DNA of 28,292 nucleotides from CF-161 sp035259145 (GTDB lineage: Bacteria > Chloroflexota > Dormibacteria > Dormibacterales > Dormibacteraceae). The translations under genes and the position numbers were made by a program. This document shows positions 7,635 through 14,400 of this stretch, in pieces (position 1 is the first letter of the stretch; every line of letters starts with the position of its first letter). The stretch lies in contig DATFWQ010000044.1 of NCBI GenBank assembly GCA_035259145.1, positions 1-28,292 on the forward strand. The letters run 5' to 3'. The notes below the pieces were generated by a model. That model searched no databases, was not told the DNA's origin, and was given only the letters and a program-made list of their open reading frames with translations.

Positions 7635-9446
7635 GTGACCCAGGCGCGCCGCAAACAGATCGCCCTGGCCATGATCGCGGCGCTGGCCTGCCTGCTGGCG
7701 GCGATCGCCTTCCTGTCGGCGGTCAACACCCGCACGAGCACCTGGAGCTACAGCAGGCTGATCGATCAGGCCCTGCAGGGGCGGGTCAAGACCTTCGAGA
7801 TCGACGGCGAAGTCGGCATCGCTACCGACCGCGACGGCCGGCAGTACGCCGTCCAGCTACCAGCCAACCCGAGCGTGCTGGCCTCGACCCTCGCGTCTGA
7901 TGGCGTGGAGGTCGCCTTCGGCGATTCCCAGGCGATAGCGGCGCTCCAGAGGGTTCTGCCCTACCTGCTCGTCCTGCCGGTCATGGGCCTCTTGATCTTC
8001 TTCGTTTTCAGACAGGTCCGCGGCCAGGGCAATCAGCCGCTGATGTTCGTACGCAGCCCGGCGAAGCTGGTCGTGGCCACACCTGAGGTCACGTTCGTCC
8101 ATGTGGCCGGTGCGGACGAGGCCAAGCAGGAGCTGGCCGAGATCGTTGAATTCTTGAAGGACCCGGCGCGCTTCGCGGAGCTTGGCGCGCGGATCCCCAA
8201 GGGCGTCCTCCTGGCCGGACCGCCTGGCACGGGCAAGACGCTGCTGTCGAAGGCCGTGGCCGGCGAGGCAGGAGTGCCGTTCTTCAGCGCCTCCGGGTCC
8301 GAGTTCGTGGAGCTCTTCGTGGGTGTGGGGGCCGGTCGCGTCCGCGACCTGTTCGTGCAGGCGAAGAAGAGCAGCCCCTGCATCGTCTTCGTGGACGAGA
8401 TCGACGCCGTGGGCCGCCAGCGGCGCATCGGCTTCGGTGGCGCTCACGACGAGCGCGAGCAGACGCTGAACCAGTTGCTGGTGGAGATGGACGGCTTCGA
8501 CACCAACACCCACGTCATCGTGATCGCGGCCACCAACCGGCCCGACGTGCTCGACCCGGCCCTGCTTCGGCCGGGCCGCTTCGACCGTCACGTCAGGCTC
8601 GATCTCCCAGAAGTCCGGGGCCGGCGCGAGATCCTGGACGTGCACGCCCGCAACAAGCCGCTGGAGGCGGCAGTGGACCTGGACGTGCTGGCGCGGCAGA
8701 CGCCGGGCTTCAGCGGCGCCGACCTGGCCAACCTGATCAACGAGGCCGCCATCCTGGCCGCACGGGCCAACCGCAAGGTGATCGGGATGGAGGAGCTGGA
8801 GGAGGCCATCGCCCGGGTCGTGGCGGGCCCGGAGAAGAAGAGCCGCCGGATCTCTGAGCGCGAGAAGGAGGTCATCGCCTATCACGAGGTCGGGCACGCG
8901 CTGGTGATGAAGGCGCTGCCGCTCTGCGATCCCGTGCATAAGGTCTCCATCATCAGCCGGGGCATGGCGCTGGGCTGGACGCTGAGCCTCCCGGAGGAGG
9001 ACAGGTATCTCGTCAGCAAGGAAGAGCTGAAGCAGCAGATCGCGGGCATCATGGGTGGCCGCGCGGCTGAGGAGATCGTCTTCGGCGACGTGACCAGCGG
9101 CGCCGAGAACGACATCCAGCGGGCGACCCAGATGGCCCGCCGGATGGTCACGCGGTGGGGCATGGGTGAAAGGGTCGGCATCGTACTTCTCGGTCACGGC
9201 GACGGGCGCGACGTCTCCGGGTCGCCGGCGTGCTCGGACGAGACGGCCGCCCACATCGACCGAGAGGTGGCGGCGATCGTCGAGCAGGCCTACCAGCTGG
9301 CGTCGAGCGTCCTGGGTCAGAGGCGGCAAACCCTTGACTCGGTCACCGAGCGACTGCTCGAAGTCGAGACCCTGAGGGCTGAGGAGCTCCAAGCGCTCGT
9401 CTCCGAGGCTGAGGGCCCGGCCTCCGAGCGCCCAGCAGCCGGCTGA
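7635..9446 (+). CDS. ftsH: ATP-dependent zinc metalloprotease FtsH
   Basis: The protein has 603 residues, typical of FtsH. Two membrane helices (about 8-28 and 111-130) bracket a small external domain. The AAA module has Walker A GPPGTGKT (195-202), Walker B IVFVDEID (250-257) and the second region of homology ending in RPGRFDR. The peptidase has the zinc site HEVGH at 417-421; most homologues have HEAGH, so the second variable residue is unusual but both His and the Glu are kept. The third ligand Asp493 lies in SGAENDI. It degrades unassembled membrane proteins and some cytosolic regulators. GTG 7635 gives the expected N-terminus. The C-terminus is short and acidic. A family of GC-rich repeats starts right after the stop. 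Confidence 0.96.
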   Translation: MTQARRKQIALAMIAALACLLAAIAFLSAVNTRTSTWSYSRLIDQALQGRVKTFEIDGEVGIATDRDGRQYAVQLPANPSVLASTLASDGVEVAFGDSQAIAALQRVLPYLLVLPVMGLLIFFVFRQVRGQGNQPLMFVRSPAKLVVATPEVTFVHVAGADEAKQELAEIVEFLKDPARFAELGARIPKGVLLAGPPGTGKTLLSKAVAGEAGVPFFSASGSEFVELFVGVGAGRVRDLFVQAKKSSPCIVFVDEIDAVGRQRRIGFGGAHDEREQTLNQLLVEMDGFDTNTHVIVIAATNRPDVLDPALLRPGRFDRHVRLDLPEVRGRREILDVHARNKPLEAAVDLDVLARQTPGFSGADLANLINEAAILAARANRKVIGMEELEEAIARVVAGPEKKSRRISEREKEVIAYHEVGHALVMKALPLCDPVHKVSIISRGMALGWTLSLPEEDRYLVSKEELKQQIAGIMGGRAAEEIVFGDVTSGAENDIQRATQMARRMVTRWGMGERVGIVLLGHGDGRDVSGSPACSDETAAHIDREVAAIVEQAYQLASSVLGQRRQTLDSVTERLLEVETLRAEELQALVSEAEGPASERPAAG

Positions 9447-9457
9447 CCCGTCTCCCT

Positions 9458-9550
9458 CTCCCCCGCATGGTCGGGGGAGTACCCGGCGAAGCCGGAGGAG
9501 GGGGGTCCCGCATGGTCGGGGGAGTACCCGGCGAAGCCGGGGGAGGGGGG
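9458..9550. repeat. Two tandem 45-bp GC-rich repeat units (family also at 26057-26189)
   Basis: Units 9462-9506 and 9507-9551 differ at only two positions. Each has CCCGCATGG, then TCGGGGGAGTACCCGGCGAA, then GCCGG and a run rich in G. The core CCGGC-GAA-GCCGG makes a 5-bp stem with a GAA triloop. The first unit is preceded by CTCCCCCG (9458-9465), which pairs with CGGGGGAG (9472-9479). The same core recurs twice at 26071-26187 in the same orientation. It is a dispersed intergenic repeat located directly downstream of ftsH. Confidence 0.75.
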
Positions 9551-9582
9551 CCAGCCTGGTCGGAGGGGCCAGCCTGGTCGGA
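9547..9582. repeat. Perfect 18-bp tandem duplication
   Basis: The unit GGGGCCAGCCTGGTCGGA occurs twice with no mismatch and overlaps the end of the preceding 45-bp repeat tract. The stacking of two different tandem arrays suggests slippage-prone, non-coding DNA. No function is evident. Confidence 0.7.
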
Positions 9583-9598
9583 GGCCGTCAGAACCGAT

Positions 9599-9781
9599 TC
9601 AACGAACGTCGGGCAGGATCAGGCCAAGCAAGCAGGCCATCGCGGCCAGAGCCACGACCGTCCAGGAGGCGGTGGTCAGGGCCGAGCGAGCGATCCGCGA
9701 GTGTCGACGCCGCCGGTGGCGGCGCAGGCGCCTGGAGAGCGGATAGACCGGCGGGCTGTCTGCCGGGGCCGCGGTTCGCAT
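9599..9781 (-). CDS. Possible small single-pass membrane protein
   Basis: A 60-codon frame encodes a very basic N-terminal half (Arg/His-rich, about 17-31) and one hydrophobic C-terminal helix (TVVALAAMACLLGLIL). This pattern is common in real small inner-membrane proteins. The gap of about 440 bp between ftsH and the next gene otherwise lacks a coding candidate. Against it, there is no clear ribosome-binding site, and high-GC DNA produces Arg-rich chance frames easily. No family is recognised. Confidence 0.3.
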   Translation of the reverse strand: MRTAAPADSPPVYPLSRRLRRHRRRRHSRIARSALTTASWTVVALAAMACLLGLILPDVR

Positions 9782-9888
9782 GCCGTTCTAGATCAAAGGA
9801 TGGAGCACCGCTGCCCCAGTGCGCCAATTCACTCGGAGGACACAAGCCCTGCTGGACATGCGGTTGCGGACGGCGGATGCTGTGGGTG

Positions 9889-10539
9889 ATGGCAGTCGGC
9901 ATCGAGCTGGAGCGGGTGCGGCGCAAGAGCGGTGGGCGAATCCACCTGACCCCCCACGTGCCAGACTCTGGACCGGCTGTGACGCTGTGCAACCAATCGT
10001 TCGCCGAGGGCACCTTCCTCAAGACCGACGAAGAAGCGGACTGCCGGAACTGCCTTCGCCGCCGAGACGATCCGGCCAGGGTGTCGAGCGCTTTCTTCCA
10101 GAGCGACGTCGGCTCGGAGCTGCTGCAGAGATCGCTGGAGGAGGCGCGCTCGCGGCGGGCGACGCGTTCAGAGCCTGAGCGGGTGGCGCCGCCGCCGGCT
10201 CCCGCCCGCATCCAGGCTGCCAAACCGGCGACACCGCCCCCGCCCCCGAAGGCGCCTGCCCCGCCCGTGAGTGCAGGGGCGCCCGCCGCGAGTGCAGGGG
10301 CGCCGCCAGCGGGTGCAGGGGCGCCGGCCATCCGCGAGCTGCGCTCGCGCACTCCGCTCCGGAGGACCTTCGAGAACGTCTTCACGAGCCCGCAGGGAGT
10401 CATCGTTCGCGTATCCAAGGACGGCTCGGTCAGCCACGTCACCTTCAATGGGCCCGTCGACATCCGGCGCAGGGGCGGCGAGATCACGATCCGGGCCGGC
10501 GACGTGCTGCTCGAACTTGACGACACCGGCCAGGAATGA
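9889..10539 (+). CDS. Hypothetical protein with zinc-ribbon-like N-terminus and Pro/Ala repeat linker
   Basis: I do not recognise this protein. The N-terminal region, RIHLTPHVPDSGPAVTLC followed by DCRNCLRR, has a Cys-x2-Cys plus an upstream Cys and His. That arrangement resembles small zinc-binding modules that read HL...LC...CRNC in actinobacteria. Residues about 95-150 are a flexible Pro/Ala/Gly linker containing a three-fold SAGAPAA-type repeat. The last 70 residues are predicted beta-rich (GVIVRVSKDGSVSHVTFNGPVDIRRRGGEITI) and may fold as a small beta sandwich. I prefer ATG 9889, though ATG 9877 and GTG 9886 are in frame. It ends 5 bp before the convergent TPP-enzyme gene. Confidence 0.6.
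   Translation: MAVGIELERVRRKSGGRIHLTPHVPDSGPAVTLCNQSFAEGTFLKTDEEADCRNCLRRRDDPARVSSAFFQSDVGSELLQRSLEEARSRRATRSEPERVAPPPAPARIQAAKPATPPPPPKAPAPPVSAGAPAASAGAPPAGAGAPAIRELRSRTPLRRTFENVFTSPQGVIVRVSKDGSVSHVTFNGPVDIRRRGGEITIRAGDVLLELDDTGQE
10270..10332 (+). repeat. Three 21-bp in-frame tandem repeats inside the linker
   Basis: The core GTGCAGGGGCGCC recurs every 21 bp (units starting at 10270, 10291 and 10312), each encoding seven residues of the SAGAPAA type. The repeats keep frame and lengthen the Pro/Ala linker of the surrounding hypothetical protein. Their number may vary between strains. Confidence 0.7.
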
Positions 10540-10544
10540 CCTTG

Positions 10545-12176
10545 TCAGGTGGTCCGCATGCGCATGAGGAGCGGCCACGGGTCTTCCATCTCGCCGACCG
10601 GGACCTCGATCAAGCTCGGTCCTGAGTGGTCGAGCGCTTCGAGGAGCGCGCTGCCGAGCTCCTCGGGACCGTCGGCACGCCGACCCGGCAGGCCGAACGC
10701 GTTCGCCAGCTGCACGAAGTCAGGGTTGTGGAGGTCGCTCGCGATCAGCCGGCCGAATCGCTGGCGCTGCATCCGCCGAACGTTTCCAAAGCCATTGTCA
10801 TTGAAGACGACCGTGATGACCGGTATGCCGTGCTGGACCGCGGTCGCCAGCTCCTGCACGTTGAACATGAAGCCGCCGTCGCCGGCAATGACAACCACCC
10901 TGCTGTCGGGTCTGGCCACCTGGGCGCCCAGGCCAGTCGGCAGCTCGAACCCGAGCGTGCCCTGGTAGCCGGGGGTCAGGAAGGTTCGAGGCTCATACAC
11001 CGGAAAGCCGATGCGGCACCAGTAGCCGACCTGTGTCATCCCGTCGATGACGATCGCTTCGTCGGGTAGAGCCTTGCGGATGGCCGCCCCGAAGCTGGCC
11101 TGCGGCTGTAGACTCGCCAGCTCTTCGCTGCACCGACGGCGCAGCTCGTCCAGCCCCCGCCAGCTCGTGCCGGCACGGCCGGGCAGCAAGTCCCCCAGCA
11201 AGCCGAGCGCAGCCCTCGCGTCGGCTTCCACAGCGATGTCGGGCTGCACGTCCCTGACCAGCTCCTCAGGGTCGGCATCGAGACGGAGCAGTCGCTGATC
11301 GGGCCGCAGGCGCCATCGGGATCCGTTTCCGGTGGCAAAGCGGGTGCCCACCGCCAGGATCACGTCCGCCGCTTTTACCAGGTGGGGAGTGGTCAGCCCC
11401 TCGAAGGCGAGCGGGTGTCGGGCGGAGAGCGCGCCTTTGGCGTTGCTGGAGAGCAGGACCGGCGCGTTCAGCCGCTCGGCGACTCCGGCCAGTTCGTCCC
11501 AGGCGGCCGACTGCAGCACGCCGCCTCCCGCGAGGATGAGTGGTCGCTCGGCGGCGTCGAGGAGGGACGCCGCGTGTTCCAGCAGTGCGTAGTCGCCTCG
11601 CGGCCGGCCCGCGGCGACAGCGGCGCCTTTGGGTGTGCCCTGGCTGAGCGACTCCAGCACGTCTGGGGGCACCTCGATTGCCACCGGTCGCGGGCGGCCT
11701 GTTCGCAGTTGCCTCACGGCTTCGGCGACGAGCCCAGGCACTTCGTCGGCCAGCATTGCCCGCCCGGACCACTTGACCACGGAGCGCACCATCTCGAGCT
11801 GGTTGGGAATCTCGTGCAGAAGGCCCCTGCCTGTGTCGATCTGATCGGACGGGACCTGACCGGCGACGCAGAGCACCGGCGATGAGCAGGCGTATGCAGT
11901 GGCCAGCCCCGACATGGCGTTGAGCAGCCCGGGGCCCGGCACCACGAGGCAGCAGCCGGGCTCGCCAGACGCGCGTGCATAGCCGTCGGCCATATAGGAG
12001 GTCGCCTGCTCGTGGCGAGTGTGATATACGCGGACCTGATCGACTCGCCGTGCCAGCGCGTCAAAAACCGGGTCGAGCTGAACGCCAGGTAGTCCGAAGA
12101 CAACCTTGATGCCGTGTCTGTAGAGCGCGTCGACGAGTAGGTCGGCGCCGGTTATGTCGGTGCCCGTGAGTGTCAC
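10545..12176 (-). CDS. Thiamine-diphosphate-dependent enzyme of the acetolactate synthase-like family
   Basis: The product has 543 residues with all three TPP-enzyme domains. The N-terminal Pyr domain starts TGADLLVDALYRHGIKVVFGLPG and has the catalytic Glu56 in RHEQA. The middle domain has the Rossmann-like RPLILAGGG segment. The C-terminal PP domain carries GDGGFMFN (432-439) and NDNGFGN (459-465), the intact Mg/TPP-binding motif. Related enzymes include acetolactate synthase, glyoxylate carboligase, oxalyl-CoA decarboxylase and benzoylformate decarboxylase. No small regulatory subunit gene lies nearby, and no ilv genes are present, so a catabolic decarboxylase or carboligase role is as likely as branched-chain amino acid synthesis. 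The ATG start gives a normal N-terminus. A 130-bp gap separates it from the divergent coiled-coil gene. Confidence 0.82.
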   Translation of the reverse strand: MTLTGTDITGADLLVDALYRHGIKVVFGLPGVQLDPVFDALARRVDQVRVYHTRHEQATSYMADGYARASGEPGCCLVVPGPGLLNAMSGLATAYACSSPVLCVAGQVPSDQIDTGRGLLHEIPNQLEMVRSVVKWSGRAMLADEVPGLVAEAVRQLRTGRPRPVAIEVPPDVLESLSQGTPKGAAVAAGRPRGDYALLEHAASLLDAAERPLILAGGGVLQSAAWDELAGVAERLNAPVLLSSNAKGALSARHPLAFEGLTTPHLVKAADVILAVGTRFATGNGSRWRLRPDQRLLRLDADPEELVRDVQPDIAVEADARAALGLLGDLLPGRAGTSWRGLDELRRRCSEELASLQPQASFGAAIRKALPDEAIVIDGMTQVGYWCRIGFPVYEPRTFLTPGYQGTLGFELPTGLGAQVARPDSRVVVIAGDGGFMFNVQELATAVQHGIPVITVVFNDNGFGNVRRMQRQRFGRLIASDLHNPDFVQLANAFGLPGRRADGPEELGSALLEALDHSGPSLIEVPVGEMEDPWPLLMRMRTT

Positions 12177-12306
12177 AGATCAATTGTCGATGCGGACCGG
12201 CTCGATGTGCATCGTGCTGCTGTAAGGTCTCTGTGAACTCGTTGCACAGCCGCGATCGCTACTATGTGAAGACCCGAGAGTAACCGAAAGGAGGTTTCAC
12301 GGTTCA

Positions 12307-12624
12307 GTGCCAGAGAACGTGACTGGAGTTAGACGTCGTCGGAGTCGCAATGCGCAGGCGGACGGGCTCGGGCAGATAGTCGACCGCATCAACGTGCTCG
12401 TAGCTCGAAACCGGCAGCTCGAGACCGAAAATCAGCGGCTGCAGAGGATGCTCGAAGAGATCCGCGGGGTGCTCGACGTGACCGACGGGCGACCTGCCCC
12501 GCCTGCCCCCAAGCGCCGCCGCAAGTCGCCTTCCCCGGAAGTGCTCGAGAAGAGGCGGGAAGCTCTGGCCAAGGCGCGAGCCGTGCGCCTGGCCAAGATC
12601 AGGGCGCAGAGAGAGGAGGGGTGA
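12307..12624 (+). CDS. Small coiled-coil protein with a basic C-terminal tail
   Basis: The 105-residue protein is not a family I recognise. An Arg-rich N-terminus (VRRRRSRN) is followed by a heptad-patterned coiled coil at about 20-56 (LGQIVDRINVLVARNRQLE, then QRLQRMLEEI). The second half is very basic and lysine/arginine-rich (PKRRRKSP, then KRREALAKARAVRLAKIRAQREE). This make-up suggests a dimeric DNA- or RNA-binding protein, possibly nucleoid-associated. A strong ribosome-binding site, AAAGGAGG, lies at 12287-12294, with a rather long 12-nt gap to GTG 12307. A weak promoter (TTGCAC 12242-12247, 16 bp, TATGTG 12264-12269) sits upstream. Confidence 0.68.
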   Translation: MPENVTGVRRRRSRNAQADGLGQIVDRINVLVARNRQLETENQRLQRMLEEIRGVLDVTDGRPAPPAPKRRRKSPSPEVLEKRREALAKARAVRLAKIRAQREEG

Positions 12625-12719
12625 ATTCGCGGGAGTTGACTTACCGCCCCACTCTGTGAGCTGGCGCCCACGCAGCTCGCTGCAACGCAACCGGTGAGAG
12701 GCGTGTTCTACCTGATGAG

Positions 12720-13217
12720 ATGAATATCGCAACCAGGCAGACACTGATGTCGGCCGCGCTACCGACGGCGTTGGGAACGTTCGAGGCGACATTTTCGGAT
12801 GAAGGCGTCAGGCAGCTCAGGTTTCCCAATCAGTCAAGCTGCGACACGGGCTCGACTGATACGCGGGCTCGACGCCTGGCTGAAGAGCTGGATGCCTATC
12901 TTCGCGGCGACCTGACCGAGTTCTCGGTGCCGGTTGACTTGCGGGGGACGCCTTTTCAGCTCAGCGTTTGGGAGGCGCTGCGCCAGATCCCCTATGGTGA
13001 GGTCCGCTCCTACTCGGCGGTCGCGGAGGCGGTCGGCCGCCCCGCAGCGGTCCGTGCGGTGGGTGCCGCCAATGGCGCGAATCCAGTGCCGGTCATCATC
13101 CCCTGTCACAGAGTGATAGGGAGCAGGGGCGAGCTGGTTGGTTTCGGCGCTGGCGTGGAGTGGAAGCTTCGCCTGCTCGGGACGGAGGATCCAGCGCGCT
13201 GGGCGCGCCTCCTGTGA
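12720..13217 (+). CDS. ogt: Methylated-DNA--protein-cysteine S-methyltransferase (Ogt/MGMT)
   Basis: The product has 165 residues. The DNA-binding, methyl-accepting domain is complete: FQLSVWEALRQIPYGEVRSYS with the Tyr and Arg-finger region, AVGRPAAVRAVGAANGANP, then the active-site PCHRV with acceptor Cys129 and the closing GELVGFGAGVEWKLRLL. It removes O6-alkyl groups from guanine by a suicidal transfer to the cysteine. The short N-terminal domain lacks the zinc-binding Ada motifs, so this is the stand-alone repair protein. ATG 12720 is used here; the ATG at codon 10 is also possible. Its stop lies 2 bp from the distal stop of the convergent MetE-like gene. Confidence 0.93.
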   Translation: MNIATRQTLMSAALPTALGTFEATFSDEGVRQLRFPNQSSCDTGSTDTRARRLAEELDAYLRGDLTEFSVPVDLRGTPFQLSVWEALRQIPYGEVRSYSAVAEAVGRPAAVRAVGAANGANPVPVIIPCHRVIGSRGELVGFGAGVEWKLRLLGTEDPARWARLL

Positions 13218-13219
13218 CG

Positions 13220-14290
13220 TCAGGGCCAGACTTCGCGGGCCAGCGAGGCAACGAGCTCCAGCTTCCGCCACTGCTGATCCTGAGTCAGCGGGTTACCGAG
13301 CTGTCGCGAGGCGAAGCCTCACTGGGTGCTGATGGCCAGCTGCTCGAGCGGGAGGATGCGCGACGCCTCGTCGATCCTGCGCATGAGCTGATCGCGTGAT
13401 TCCATCTCCGCGGTCTTTGTGGTGATCAGGCCCAGCACGACCACCTTGTTCGAAGGCACGAAGCGAAGCAGCCCAAAGCCGCCCGGACGAGAGGAGTCGT
13501 ACTCCAGCAGGAGACGATCGCAGCCGAGCGTGGTGAACAGCTTGTCAGCGACGGGATCGTAGGCGCCTTCCGCCAGCCAGCTGCCGCGGCAGCAGTGCAC
13601 GGCGGTCATCGCGCCACCGGCGCGTGCGGACTCGAGGACCCGATTGTCGGCTGCGATGGCGATCCTCATCAGCTCATTCCTGTCGATCCCGGTGGCCTGA
13701 AAGGAGGCTGCGAGGTTGGGGTCCGCCCAGCGTCCGTAGCAGGGTGCGTCGACCTGGATGTATGGGACCCCGTCGGCGGCCAGATGGGCCGCCTCGTCGG
13801 CCAGGATGGTCGCGGCGTCGTCGATGAGCTCGGTGCTGGACGCGTAGGCCACCTCGCCGAAGTGCGAGTGGAAGGCGGCCTCCGCCAGCAGAACCGGGCT
13901 GGGAAGGGTGATCTTGAACGAGCCCCCGGCGTGGTTTCCCATGAAGCTCGCCTCCAAGTCGGCGATTCGGCCGATGGGCCGGAGCCGTCCAGATACGACT
14001 CGAGCGTGCTGATAGGCGGCTTCAGCGAAGGCGTCTGCCTCCCCGTACTCGGTCGTGAAGCCGGCTCGGCGGAGCTCGCCGTCCGTCAAGACGTCGAGGC
14101 CGCACTGGCGCTGGTGGCGGAGCGCGGAGAGGATGGCCCGATCCTCCTCGGCCCGCAGCCCATGGCGGTCGAGACGGCCGGCGAAGAAGTCGACGCGGGC
14201 CTTGACGAGCTCGGGTGGAGGGAGCAGGCTGCCAACCTGGTCGGCTCGAAGTGCGTTCAGCTCTCCATCTCTCGACTTCGCGGTTGCCAA
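13220..14290 (-). CDS. MetE-C-like zinc methyltransferase with in-frame TGA at the Cys zinc ligand (putative selenoprotein)
   Basis: The conventional frame gives 323 residues and halts at TGA 13321-13319. The protein belongs to the cobalamin-independent methionine synthase (MetE C-terminal) family. It has RADQVGSLLPPPEL at the N-terminus, and the zinc ligands His232 and Cys234 (VHCCRGS) and Glu263 (LLLEYDS). In this family the last ligand is the Cys of an SPQCGF motif. Here the frame reads AISTQ, then TGA, then GFASRQLGNPLT, and continues through QWRKLELV to a stop at 13220-13222. That restores the expected C-terminus for a 356-residue protein. The TGA therefore sits exactly on the metal-binding cysteine. 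Selenocysteine insertion is the leading idea; a TGC-to-TGA nonsense mutation or a base error are the alternatives. The TTG start at 14290 is a best guess. Such enzymes move methyl or alkyl groups onto thiols. Confidence 0.72.
13283..13318 (-). promoter_or_regulatory. Candidate stem-loop after the in-frame TGA (possible SECIS, weak)
   Basis: On the mRNA, CAGC begins 16 nt after the TGA and pairs with GCTG. Between them, GG may pair with CC around a short loop, with unpaired T and C on one side. The loop lies about 23-30 nt downstream of the TGA, within the distance range known for bacterial SECIS elements. A second stem, GAGGC-TTC-GCCTC, includes two bases of the TGA itself. Neither structure clearly meets the apical-loop guanine rule by eye. 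Confidence 0.2.
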
Positions 14291-14400
14291 GTCTGCTCAT
14301 TCTTCCGCCTCGGCACATGCTGAGTCCAGTTGACGGCGCCCAAGCTCTCCTGTTGACGGCAAGCGCGGACCCAGAGGTGGCGGTCTAACCTAACGGCCTG

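Noticed and set aside
7857..9392. 511-codon open frame antisense to ftsH
   Set aside because: High-GC codon bias leaves the opposite strand open. The product is His/Arg/Leu-rich with no motif, while ftsH is certain.
9458..9582. Tandem repeats considered as a CRISPR array
   Set aside because: Units are adjacent without unique spacers and no cas genes are present.
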